From Notospermus geniculatus (lineage: Eukaryota; Nemertea; Pilidiophora; Heteronemertea; Lineidae), in contig NMRB01001292.1 of NCBI GenBank assembly GCA_002633025.1, forward strand, positions 139,856 through 203,855: 64,000 nt of DNA, read 5' to 3'. A program made the translations under genes and the position numbers. Shown piece by piece: positions 53,717-63,362 of the stretch; the stretch's first letter is position 1, and each line of letters opens with the position of its first letter. The notes beneath the pieces were generated by a model. That model had not been told where the DNA came from and searched no databases. It was given only the letters and a program-made list of their open reading frames with translations.

Positions 53717-56700
53717 TTCAAACATGATTTCGCCAGCTTGTCTGATTCTGTTGGTCGTTCCGTTCTGTCTGGCTCAAATCCGTAAGTTTACCAGCTTTGC
53801 TAGCAGCAATCGGCTCCTTCGGTGACAGACTAAAGACGCCGCTCCACGTGACAGTTTTCTATCGAAAGTTTGCTGTCAGATGGTCAATTATTGCTGTCAG
53901 ACAGCAATTACTGCTGTCATACAGTACTGTCTGACAGCAATAATTGACTATCTGACAGCAAACTTTCGACAGAAAACTGTCACGTGGGAGCGGCGCCTTA
54001 AATCCCCCTTTTCCGCTACAGGGGTTTCCGCCAAGGGAGTAAGAAATAAAAGTGGAAAATAAGAAGTGGGAAATTTTGGAATTTTGCACGAATTTTTCAC
54101 TTTCTCAAATTAGGAGACATTTTTTCCCATTTTGAGAAATGTCGCCCGGAAAAGCAGACAAAATGTCATGCCATTTTAAGAATATTTATCAAAATGGGAA
54201 AAATTTTCTCCCAATTTGAAAAATCGAAAAATTCACGCAAAATTCCAATATTTCCAACTTCTCATTTTCATCTTTTATTTCTTACTCCCTTCACCGTGGT
54301 TTGCGACGAGCGGTGCGATTTTCACAGGGTTTTGGGATGGTTTAACAGTACGAGGCGTGTTAATTATCCCAAATGCCTGTGAAAACAGCCCGGGGAAAAC
54401 CGCACGCTCACCGCAAGCTGCGCGGAGTCTGTGGTAGTGGAAACCGGCCCTATTGCGTGGGAAACGCTGGCTCACAACAGCCTTCTACATCACTGATCAG
54501 GCGGTGCTGCATGTAGGGGGGGGGGGGTAGACTGTGATCAGCTTTGTACAGGTGTCAAGGAATCTAATGCCCCCGATAAGATGCCCCAACGGTACATTTG
54601 CGGATTAAGCGGCTCCATTGAATAGGACTACACTCTTAGCCAAAAAGGTTCTTTAGGGGTTCTTTGTGCCACACCAGAGAAACCCCAAGGTTCTATATAG
54701 AACCTTCTGTAAAGAACCCGAAAGGGTTCCATATAGAACCTTTCTGCCGCCAAAGAACCCATAAAGGTTCCACTTTAGAACCCTTTTCTGAGGGAAAGGT
54801 TCTATCTGGAACCTCTAAAGGTTCTTAAACACGCCCGAGGGTTCTTAAATCAGAGGGTTCTCCTGGTGTGGCACCAAAGAACCTTTTCGGCTAAGAGTGT
54901 ATAGAGAGACCAAGACCCTTAATCCCGTGAAAACAATACAGGGGGCACCAGGAAGACGGGGGGCATTAGATTACTATGACAAAGAATACAGGCGATACAT
55001 TGGGAGGAGGGCATTAGATTCTATCACATCTTTACTACATTTTTCAGCCGCCCAGACGCAGAATCCAAGTCGTCCCCTGCGATTCGAGATTGGTCTGTTT
55101 GTCGATAGTGAACTTTTTGATGCTTACGTCGCAAACTTTAAAGTCGACCCTTCCTCGGTCAAAGAGATCTTCAAAACAACAGTACTGACGAACTACCTGT
55201 ATGGGGTAAGTAAGAAATCTGTTCCGTATGTAAAAAAAAAATGCTTTCGAGCGTTTCCGCGCACGGAAACGCTCCAGTGGAAAGCCGCCCTTAGATTTAC
55301 TAATACCCCAATCACACTGGGCTAGTTCTCAGTACGTTCTTGAAAATGTTGCCGAACGGGCACAAACTGTGTGCGAACGGAGTGGACGTACTGGGACGGG
55401 AAGGGTGCTCCAAAACATCGAGGCATTACATGTATTTGGCAATGGGTTACACGTTCTAGCCCGTTTTACGATTTTTTTACGACGGGGCAGGACGTTTTGA
55501 GAACTACTCCAGTGTGACAGGTCCTTAAAACAAGTTTCCTTTACAGCTCAACAAAGTCTACTCAGACAAAAGCATCGGTGACCTACACCTTCAAGTGGCC
55601 ATCACACATTTCGAGATTGTTCCTGAATCAACTTGGGTAAGTCATGTCGATTACATCATAACATTTCTATTTCATTCTGAGACATACGCTCTTTGCCGAA
55701 AAGGTTCTTTGGTGCCACACCAGGAGAACCCTCTGATTTAAGAACCCTCGGGTTTTTTAAAGGGAGACATGCGAAAAATATTGCCCGGCGGGCACAAGCT
55801 GTCTTTGTTTTGATTAGCGCACAGCGCCGTCTGTTAATAGGCGGTGACACTACGCTGTAGCACAGGCCCCTGGAGAACTACCAGTTAGTTTAGAACACGT
55901 ATCTAACCAAACGTATCTGAAAAACTCACTGATAGTTCTCCAGGGGCCTGTGCTACAGCGTAGTGTCACCGCGTATTAACAGACGGCGCTGTGCGCTAAT
56001 CAAAACAAAGACAGCTCAGAAAAGGGTTCTATCTGGAATCTCTAGGGGTTCTTTGGCGACAGAAAGGTTCTACATGTATTTGGAACCCTCTCAGGTTCTT
56101 TACAGAAGGTTTTATATAGAACCTTGGGGTTCCTCTGGTGAGGCACAAAGAACCCCAAAAGAACCTTTTTTGGCTAAGAGTGTGTAGTTCTTCTGGTTTG
56201 TCAATAGAAGTCTCTCTTAAAGGGACTAGGAAAATTTTTTCAAGCTTCGGTTATTACAAAATGCTAGTCTTTCATGATAAATTCCCACCGTCAATTCACT
56301 TTTTCAATTAAGTGTTAATTACTGGCACCCAGACAAATCAGTCATCACCACACCATGGAGCATTCACCACGTCACTGGGAACCTAATCAACATAATAGAG
56401 TACAAGCTCGCTCCATACAATACATACAGCGAGAGGTTCCCAGTGACGTGGTGAATACTCCATGGTGTGGTGATGACTGATTTGTCTGGGTGCCAGTAAT
56501 TAACTCTTAATTGAAAAAGGGAATTGACGGTGGGAATTTATCATGAAAGACTAGCATTTTGTAATAACCGAAGCTTGAAAAAATGTTCCTAGTCCCTTTA
56601 AGTCGGGTATGTTCAACGCAGGATAGGGGAGGAATACTGTCCCTTCTGCAACACTAGGGCGAACGGCAAGACTGCAGTATTGGAGAATGATACAATCACC

Positions 56701-59700
56701 GCCGGTGGCGCCGGCTATCGACAGAAAGTGGGAACATCGTAGTTCTTTAAAATGAGGTTGGCTTTTTATCTTCTTCTTACAGAAAACCTGGAACAGTATC
56801 TATTCGTTCTGTGAATACCAGAAAACAAAATCAAGCCTAAAACTTGACGCGTCCGTCCTCATGATGTTGTAAGTATTAATTACACTGTAGGTCTACATGT
56901 AGGTCTACATGTAGATAGACCTACATGTAGGTCTACATGTAGATAGACCTACATGTACATGTAGGTCTACATGTAGGTCTACATGTAGATTCTCCAAGGC
57001 TTGAAGCCCTGTGGAAGCGTGGGGTGTTGGGGTGAGAACCAAATTTTTACTGCACGGCACTGTTTCTAACTGTACATATCCAAATTCTTCCAAATCTATT
57101 TTTCTTCTTTTACCCATCATGCCCATGGCATTCATGGTACTTCACCAACTGCCCCTCCTGACATCAGTCAGCACTATCCCCCTAGAATTACACAATGTTT
57201 CTAACTGTACATATGTACAATGTACGAAATAATGAATAAATGAATGTATGATTATATGCATACGTACCCTGAGAACGAGAGTTACTCTACATGGGGCAAG
57301 GTTGATAAGCGGTAGTTTAACAACATTGTCAATAGAAGTCTCCCTTACGCGGGTAGGCCTACGTTTAGAGGCCGCTGTTACATAGGAGCTCATTTTTCAC
57401 TCGTCATTTGTAATTTGGCAAGAATCATCCGTAACCTGAAGAACGAACATTGCATTCTCCATTAACTGTTCACATCGGGGTTCATTTTCTGTTTTTGGTT
57501 TTGAACGGAAAATGAGGCGTGAAAAACGAAAAGCGAGCTGTTTAGTTAGATCCACGATGTACATAATGTCATTTGATGTCTCTTTCATTTTAGTCAATCG
57601 GGCCAATTGCCAGGGGCTATCAAAATGAAATATTCCGCAGGTTTGCATGTCTTGCATTACTTTTTACATTTGCCGCGTAATCGGCCTAAATGCACGTGGT
57701 GGTGATGGTGCGGCTGGAGGTGGAGGGGGGTGTGTGCACGTGGCGGAGGTGGGGCGGGGAGCAGTACCACAGTGTTTTGTGTACATTTACATATCACGAG
57801 AGGGCAAGCCACGAGAGAAATCAATTTCAACATCATTTAATCGTTCCTCAGTTACGCCATCAGCCGTAGTAAGGCCGCTGTTACAAAGAACACATTTTTT
57901 TCACTCTTTTCATTTGTGATTTGGCCCGTTTCATCTGTAACCTTAAAGCGAGTGATCCACTGTTGCGATTTTGGCTTGAGACGGGGTTGTGATCCCGTGC
58001 GATCACTTTATATGGCAATCAGGGTTGCGATCTTAAGGCATCGCATCAACCCAAAATCGCACTTAACAGTGGATCACCCGCAGTTCAGCTTTAAGGCGGG
58101 GGGCTACCTATGCCGACTTTATTAACGCTCTTTGAAAACAAGCGTCCTAACATATTCATGACAAAAAGTAACTAATTGATGTCAACAAAATGTTTTAGCT
58201 ACAACCTTTTTGCTCCCGTTCTGTGAAAGAATTGTTCATTTTGATCAATTACGATGGAGTTAATTAAGTTATAACAAGTTGTCAAAATTTGAGTTCGCAA
58301 ACAATTTTGCAGACTTGGGATGCGCCACATCAGTTTCCCACATAGTCTGTAACATACAGGCCTGATGCCTGCAGGGCCTAACGATCCGTTTTTTACGAAA
58401 GTACTTTCCATTTAATTGGTATAAACTATTTAATGCCAAAAAAAGGCTCGATTTACAGTTTTTGAAATATTTCATATTCCCGACCAACTATCCAAAAAAG
58501 GCGATCGTGTTGCCCTAGAATGCACATATGGCAATAACATCCAAAAGAAAATTTTCAAATATATGCGTCCAAAAAAGAGAAAACTTGTTTGGGAAATTTG
58601 AAAATTTCCATACCGCTGGCAAGTTACTTCTTTGTTATGTAGATTTGCACTATTCGCGCCCTTCCAGTAAACTCTGTTCGGCCACTTGTGACCAAAGCAC
58701 CAGTGACAGAGCTGAACAATACCCGCAGTGGACACAAAAGATTTAGGGTCGGCACGTACACTGAAGATTGGTTTTCGAAAACAGTATACCAGGGTGAGCG
58801 GATTTAATCTGAATGTGAATGACTGGTCGCACAAAGGCCAGTTCCGTGGATTGCCACTAGGGAATGAGCTCAGCTATAGGTAGCCCCCCGCCTTAAAGGG
58901 AGACATGCGAAAAATATTGCCCGGCGGGCACAAGTTACCTGAGTTGTAGCGCCGTCTGTTAATACACGGTGACACTACGATATATCACAGGCGCCTGCAG
59001 AGCTATCAGTGAGTTTCGAACACTTTTCTAACCAAACGTACATGTATCTAAAAAACCCGGCTAAAAAACACAACACGTAAACACACCACGAGCTCATAAA
59101 TTCGTGAGCTCGGGGTGTGTGTTTTTACAAACTAGTGTTTTTTGGTTAGATACGTGTTCTAGGCTCACTAATAGCTCTACAGGGGCCTGTGATATACATG
59201 TAGCGTAGTGTCACCGTGTATTAACAGACGGCGCTACAACTCAGACACCTTGTGCCCGCCGGGCAATATTTTTCGCATGTCTCCCTTTAAACAATCTTTT
59301 TTCCCTTATCAACAATTTAGGACGCGGTTTAACTGCTACCCTTGGCGCAGACAATCACTGCGCCGTCATCAAGGAAAGTCCACGTCTGAATTTAGCCAAC
59401 ACAAGACTTATTGCACACGAGCTTGGACACGTGTAAGTAGCCACCGACAATGTTGCATATTAAACTTTGAAATTTACCTTTTATTTCCACTTCGTAGATA
59501 CGAAGTTAGGTGATGTTTCGCAAATCTGAGGAAACACGAAGTAATACGGAATTCTACCTCATTTCTAGGACCTACATGTAATGTATTTCAGAAGATGGTT
59601 GGTACCACAAATATCCCTGCTGCCAGTGCGTCTTCTAGCATATCATGTAAGACCGAGAGAGTTATGGTGCATCTTGAATTTTTAAATTTCCACTTCGTTG

Positions 59701-62197
59701 TACGAAGTGGAAACGAAAGATAAATTTCAAAGTTTAATATACACCGTATAACTCTACCGGTCTAACGCCATACCCCAAAAGACGCTCTTGCAGCAGGCGA
59801 TATTTGTGGTACCAACCATCTCCTGAAATACATTATATGTATAGGTCACGGAAATGAAGTTGAATTTCGTATTTCGTACTTCGTGTTTCGTCAGATTTGC
59901 GAAACCTTACTATTGTTGGCTGCCAGGAAGACAGCACCGAACAAAAATATAGACTTGCGCACTGGCGTTTCGGGGATTTTGCAAACTCTCCAATAATGTT
60001 GTCCATTTCACCCGAAGCATTGGACTAACCGACCAGGGATTTCAACTGTTACGTAAGCTGAAGAGCCGTCCCGATTTAGAGGGCACGTACCCGTATGATG
60101 ACATGCGTTGTAAGGTTCAAAATCTGAAGGCCGTAATGGCTGGCAGTGCCAACACATGGTGTAAGTGTAGTCAACGGAACCTAAAGATCATCATGAGGTA
60201 AGAAGTATGGTCAGGCCAAGCGTACATTTGCGGCAAAACTCTAATGCGGTAGGGGTGTTTTTAAAGTCGACTGACCCGGCTGAATGACGAGTCAACCAGC
60301 GTTGGGTCAGTCAAATTTCGAAACACCCCTACTGCATTGAGATTGAAACCCACTTCGCTTTCCGCAAACCGCGGCGGAATCCACTAGTTGTGGAAACGGC
60401 CCTGAACGCCATGCTCGGCGAGGAAGTATGAATTGGCCTGAGGCCTCAGTAGGCCTACACACTTCTGCATTTTACGCAGCTTTGGGCAGTACATGTACGT
60501 CTTTTGTCATTTCCACAGCAATGCCCCATAAAATCGGCGCAGCCGAAAATCACACCTCAACTCGAAACATAGACATCCTGCGAAAGTCGGCCATGACAGG
60601 TGAGAAGGGGTAAACAAACCTGGGCCTAGTGCATTGTACAGACCGTAAGCACAGGAGCCAACTGTACAAATGCACTAGGCCAAGGTTTGTTTACCCCTTC
60701 TCACCTGTCATGGCCGGCTCACTTTCGCAGGATGTCGATGTAGTGAGCGTTTGAAGTGTTTTGCAATGTTGTTATATCTCGCTTTCAGTTCAGACAGGAG
60801 CAAAGTTTTAGAGACTGTTGGAAACCCAGGGATTCCGCTGAATCAGTGGGCAGCTGGTACTTTTGGGGACAACATCATTCCGCTGACTAGGGAAGATCTG
60901 TGTAATGGTTTCAAGGAAAAGAGCTCCGAGGCTATCGAGTATAAAAAGGTTGCTGACCCTCCGGTAAGTGTACGGTAATGGCGGCGGTGACACACGAGAC
61001 CAGCGCGTACATGTACAGTCATTGACATTAGTTTATCTACACCTACCACCTTCAATATTTCAAATACTACTGGGCCAATTTTAACACGGTTTGTACCAAA
61101 TGAAAGTCTGTCTTCTTGGCCATATTTCTACATCAAAAATTTGGAAATTTGGAAATATCATAATTATGTAATAGTTCATTAGAAAAAGCCCTAAAAATCA
61201 ACATTTTTATTACGGAATTTTTTGGTAACTTTTGTTCCAGTTGTGATATAATGGAACTTTCTAAGAATTTTGGGCTTTGTTTCATCAAAATATCTCGAGT
61301 GGTTGCTGAGATATTTGAGATTATCGAAATTTTGATAATTTGAGATTTTCGTGTTTTTCAGGAAATTTTGATGCCATCAGTTAAAGCTAACCTCGGAATA
61401 TGGGTTTACAATAATTTTGGAACTTTTTGCGTTAACTGGGCAGAGATATTCATATTTGAAAATACCCCCTTAACTTAAGACATGCTTAACTTCTAACCAG
61501 TTTACGCTATAAGTTCCAAAACTTCATAATCCTACGTTTTTAGGTGAGCTCTGTCTACTAATATCAAAATTTTGTGAGAATTTAAAAATTCTCAAATTAT
61601 CGAAATTTTGATAATCTCAAATATCTCAGCAACCACTCAAGATATTTTGACGAAACAAAGCCCNTAATGTCAATGACTGTACATACATGTATATGTATCA
61701 CGGCGTCAATCTCGTACCCAGAGTTCAATGCCACTTAAACCGGAAAGGGCTTGACCGGTACTACTTTTGCACAATGCAAATGCATCGTTCGAGGCGGATG
61801 GATTTCTGAGCGTACTTTGTTCCTTAATAAAACATTGTAAACCCAACGGAATGTTAAAATATTAGTATTTTTACAAATACTGGAACAAATTCTAATTTTG
61901 CATTTTGAGAATCATCCCCCGAAAAATCAGAAAAAATATCACGCCATCTCAAAATGGGAAAAAATTCTATCCCATTTTGAGATATTGAAAAAATTGCGCA
62001 AAATGCCAAGATTTCCACTATTATTTTCCACTTTTTATTTCCTACTCCCTTCCCCGGACTTATTTCCCTTTCTTTTCCAACAGGCTTGCAAATTCGCCGA
62101 GGGAGAATGCCTGAGGATAATCAACCCAGTTTCTGGTTGGCCTAGGCAATATCTTGGCGGTGCGAAGATCGTCACAGGGTATAAATGCAACGGCGGG
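53717..62197 (+). CDS. Secreted reprolysin-type zinc metalloprotease, gene span (3' open)
   Basis: Coding exons: 53724-53781, 55048-55205, 55547-55636, 56783-56868, 59321-59432, 60018-60197, 60789-60963, 62084-62197. All joins keep frame except 56868 to 59321, where a small exon (length two more than a multiple of three) seems missing. The order is a signal peptide, then a reprolysin fold starting RFEIGLFVDSELFDAY, the zinc motif HELGHVIGLTD, a Met-turn KAVMAG, CKCSQRNL (the W.xCS..L end of ADAMTS catalytic domains), then a Cys-containing region. No prodomain exon was found. A zinc endopeptidase acting outside the cell is inferred. ADAM versus ADAMTS is not certain. No stop codon in frame was reached, so the gene runs past the window. 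Confidence 0.8.
53724..53781 (+). CDS. Metalloprotease exon 1: signal peptide
   Basis: The exon begins at 53717 after TTCGTTGCAG. ATG is at 53724, donor AATCC|GTAAGT. It reads MISPACLILLVVPFCLAQI, a textbook secretion signal with likely cleavage after CLA. Leaves one base, which fits the two bases opening the next exon. Confidence 0.75.
54032..54295. repeat. Foldback repeat, TTCTCAAATTAGGA family, copy 2
   Basis: GGGAGTAAGAAATAAAAGTG at left, inverted CTTTTATTTCTTACTCCC at right, same family as 53062-53311. Confidence 0.75.
54632..54902. mobile_element. Foldback element rich in GGTTCT/AGAACC, copy 1
   Basis: Ends ACACTCTTAGCCAAAAAGGT and CCTTTTCGGCTAAGAGTGT. In between are many AAAGGTTCT and AGAACCTTT words in both orientations. 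A second copy at 55680-56186 is split by another element. Confidence 0.85.
55048..55205 (+). CDS. Metalloprotease exon 2: start of catalytic domain
   Basis: Acceptor ACATTTTTCAG|CCG, donor TATGGG|GTAAGT. Two bases in, phase 0 out. It reads AQTQNPSRPLRFEIGLFVDS, ELFDAYVANFKVDPSSVKEI, FKTTVLTNYLYG. The (R)xE(I/V)xxFVDxxxxxxF opening is that of reprolysin domains, where it follows a prodomain. Here it follows the signal peptide directly. Confidence 0.85.
55547..55636 (+). CDS. Metalloprotease exon 3
   Basis: Acceptor TTTCCTTTACAG|CTC, donor ACTTGG|GTAAGT. 30 full codons. It reads LNKVYSDKSIGDLHLQVAIT, then HFEIVPESTW. It matches the NxxYxxxSLGxxxxVxVxxIxxL strand-helix part of reprolysin domains. 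Confidence 0.85.
55680..56186. mobile_element. GGTTCT/AGAACC element, copy 2, split by a younger foldback
   Basis: Outer ends ACGCTCTTTGCCGAAAAGGT and TTTTTTGGCTAAGAGTGT. At about 55759-56020 it holds a foldback with AAAGGGAGACATGCGAAAAA and inverted GACGGCGCTGTGCGCTAATC. The same family lies at 58892-59290. Confidence 0.8.
56213..56605. mobile_element. 390-base foldback element
   Basis: TTAAAGGGACTAGGAAAATT at left, CCTAGTCCCTTTAA at right. Long arms (CAAGCTTCGGTTATTACAAA, TCAGTCATCACCACACCATG and inverses) cover almost the whole length. Confidence 0.85.
56783..56868 (+). CDS. Metalloprotease exon 4
   Basis: Acceptor TTCTTCTTACAG|AAA, donor ATGATGTT|GTAAGT. Phase 0 in, two bases out. It reads KTWNSIYSFCEYQKTKSSLK, then LDASVLMM. 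It matches the (L)xxFCxWQxxxxxxxHDxAxLLT region, with Cys and the aromatic kept. The phase does not fit the next exon found. Confidence 0.8.
56886..56992. repeat. ACATGTAGGTCT palindromic tandem repeat
   Basis: Repeats of GTAGGTCTACAT in both orientations directly after exon 4. An expanded form of the ACATGTA word common all over this window. Confidence 0.8.
57000..59320 (+). other. Intron with repeats; a short exon probably hidden here
   Basis: Contains an inverted copy of 536-690, a diverged inverted repeat between 57366 and 57950, an element bounded by GGCGGGGGGCTACCTA (58096) and TAGGTAGCCCCCCGCC (58879), and the AAAGGGAGACATGCG foldback at 58892-59290. The missing metalloprotease exon (about 26-38 bases expected) could not be placed with confidence. 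Confidence 0.45.
58892..59290. mobile_element. Foldback element, AAAGGGAGACATGCGAAAAA family
   Basis: AAAGGGAGACATGCGAAAAA at left and the inverse TTTTTCGCATGTCTCCCTTT at right, with inverted GCGCCGTCTGTTAATACACG inside. Ends about 30 bases before exon 5. Confidence 0.85.
59321..59432 (+). CDS. Metalloprotease exon 5: zinc-binding helix
   Basis: Acceptor CAACAATTTAG|GAC, donor CACGT|GTAAGT. Read in the frame giving RGLTATLGADNHCAVIKESP, then RLNLANTRLIAHELGHV. HELGH is the zinc motif with catalytic Glu. AxTLGAxxxCxVxxxxxxxxxxxxxAHELGH fits the reprolysin pattern. It needs one base from the preceding exon. Confidence 0.88.
59448..59905. mobile_element. Foldback element with CTTCGTAGATACGAAG words
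   Basis: Outer CGCAAATCTGAGGAAACACG and inverted CGTGTTTCGTCAGATTTGCG, inner AACTTTGAAATTTACC and inverse. It fills most of the intron inside the zinc-site coding region. Confidence 0.7.
60018..60197 (+). CDS. Metalloprotease exon 6: third ligand, Met-turn and domain end
   Basis: Acceptor GTCCATTTCACCCGAAG|CAT (atypical, moderate pyrimidine tract), donor ATGAG|GTAAGA. It completes GHV and continues IGLTDQGFQLLRKLKSRPDL, EGTYPYDDMRCKVQNLKAVM, AGSANTWCKCSQRNLKIIM. With exon 5 the site is HELGHVIGLTD: spacing HExxHxxGxxD is kept but the third ligand is Asp. VMAG is the Met-turn. The acceptor choice decides this reading. The alternatives tried give no conserved Gly. Confidence 0.7.
60505..60745. 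mobile_element. Foldback element in the metalloprotease gene
   Basis: ACATCCTGCGAAAGTCGGCC with GACAGGTGAGAAGGGGTAAA at left, the inverse TTTACCCCTTCTCACCTGTC and CTTTCGCAGGATGTCGATGT at right. It explains the open frame near 60428-60613. Confidence 0.8.
60789..60963 (+). CDS. Metalloprotease exon 7: post-catalytic region
   Basis: Acceptor TCTCGCTTTCAG|TTC, donor CCTCCG|GTAAGT. One base in, phase 0 out. It reads SDRSKVLETVGNPGIPLNQW, AAGTFGDNIIPLTREDLCNG, FKEKSSEAIEYKKVADPP. It contains only one Cys, so it is not a canonical disintegrin-like module. The fold is unknown to me. Confidence 0.78.
61016..61676. mobile_element. 0.66 kb inverted-repeat element
   Basis: Left TACAGTCATTGACATTAG, right TAATGTCAATGACTGTA (one N at 61664). 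Inner CAAATATCTCAGCAACCACT and its inverse also pair. The left part is similar to 4350-4480. Confidence 0.7.
62084..62197 (+). CDS. Metalloprotease exon 8: cysteine-containing segment
   Basis: Acceptor TTTTCCAACAG|GCT, donor GGCGGG|GTAAGT. 38 full codons. It reads ACKFAEGECLRIINPVSGWP, then RQYLGGAKIVTGYKCNGG. ACKxxxGxC resembles the CxxGxC turn of the Cys-rich part of ADAMTS proteins. No further exon was found before the window ends. Confidence 0.78.
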
Positions 62198-62239
62198 GTA
62201 AGTAACACTGATGTCTATTCCACCAGCCTGGGTTCTGGG

Positions 62240-62372
62240 TTGTTTCTAGGGAGTTTTCGCAAAGCCCCCGAAACGCCAACGCGAACGCCCAACCCATTGT
62301 TCGATGGCACGACGAAAGCACCGAACAAAAGGATAGACGTTCGCGTTGGCGTTTCGGGGGCTTTGCGAAAAC
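62240..62372. mobile_element. Foldback element, TTTCGCAAAGCCCCCGAAAC
   Basis: Almost perfect hairpin with GAAACGCCAACGCGAACG and the inverse. A lone right-arm-like piece is at about 59928-59990, just before exon 6. Confidence 0.8.
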
Positions 62373-62697
62373 TCGCTACTATTTCAGATGGGCACGGTGC
62401 AAACTCTGTAAAGGGCACTTCAACCTACATGTAGAAATGGCACTTTTCATTCGCGACGTTCCTACTAAAACAGAATTTGCGACCCTTCACGGCAAAAGCA
62501 GGCCCGACCGCACAGAAAGTCCGATAGTGCTTTCTATCGGGGGTTTGGTTAGTGGGAAGCATCTTCGATAATCGAAGGCCGATCTGCTCACCACTGCGTT
62601 ACATCGCACATCACCCTTCGAGAAATAGACCGTCGGTTTGTTGTCTGTCTTTGTAAAATCCGATGAGTAATTACATTACATTTATCTCTTGGAGCCA

Positions 62698-62943
62698 TAA
62701 GCCCTTGTTACACTACATAAAAAACCCGTGTCGAACCCGGGTTTTTTCTGTCCACACCTGTTAAAAACGCGGTGTAATAATCCCCTCCGAGCTCGAACGG
62801 TTTTTGGAGGGCTTAATTTAGGTCCCCGTCCCAAAATTTGAGTAGTGTTGACGGGCACCGGGCCTCAGGAGGGATTTTTCAGAGCCGGGCTAGACCCGGG
62901 TGTCAAAAAACCCGGGGATTTCTATGTAGTGTAACCACGGCTA
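62698..62943. mobile_element. CCCGGGTTTTTT inverted-repeat element, full copy
   Basis: Left CCCTTGTTACACTACATAAA, right ATGTAGTGTAACCACGGCTA, with GGTTTTTT and AAAAAACCCGGG inside. Related pieces are at 20326, 26045 and perhaps 8270 and 52460. Confidence 0.75.
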
Positions 62944-63277
62944 TATTCATAAACTACTTAAGTCTAAGTGTGACACTTATCCTTTGTTCAACACAAAAGA
63001 TAAGTATCACACTTTGACTTAAAGATAATGTATCACGACTTCATTGTTTACATTCAATGTTTGTAAATATTGATGTTTACAACACTGTGTTATTTTGGAC
63101 TTTTGGGACATGCCAACTCACGAAATTTCGGTATCAAAAGAAATTCTGGAGGGGCACGCCACCAACAAATTACTCATAAAACAAAGAAAGACTGAACACA
63201 AACAAACAAAATGTACCGTATATAAACAAGGAATTTCGTGGCCCGCGAAAATACCCGTGATACATTATCTTTAAGCA
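62941..63277. repeat. CATAAACTACTTAAG foldback followed by an ATAATGTATCACG inverted repeat
   Basis: 62942-63023 is one unit of the CATATTCATAAA family. AAAGATAATGTATCACG at about 63023 is inverted at 63257-63277. Confidence 0.7.
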
Positions 63278-63362
63278 TAAAGGAATCAAACCATAAAGGT
63301 TCAACTCGGATTTTCGCTCAATTCAGGATTTCTGCATGTATTGTTTGATAACATCGAAAATA

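Noticed and set aside
57609-57645. Possible missing protease microexon between CCAG and GTTTGC
   Set aside because: Length 27 leaves the frame broken and the donor is poor.
58179-58222. Possible missing protease microexon after TGTTTTAG, reading YNLFAPV
   Set aside because: Length is a multiple of three, so it does not repair the phase break, and the peptide does not match the expected LLTxxDL pattern.
59208-59513. 101-codon frame over the protease zinc-site exon
   Set aside because: It is in another frame. The HELGH frame with AG/GT borders is the coding one.
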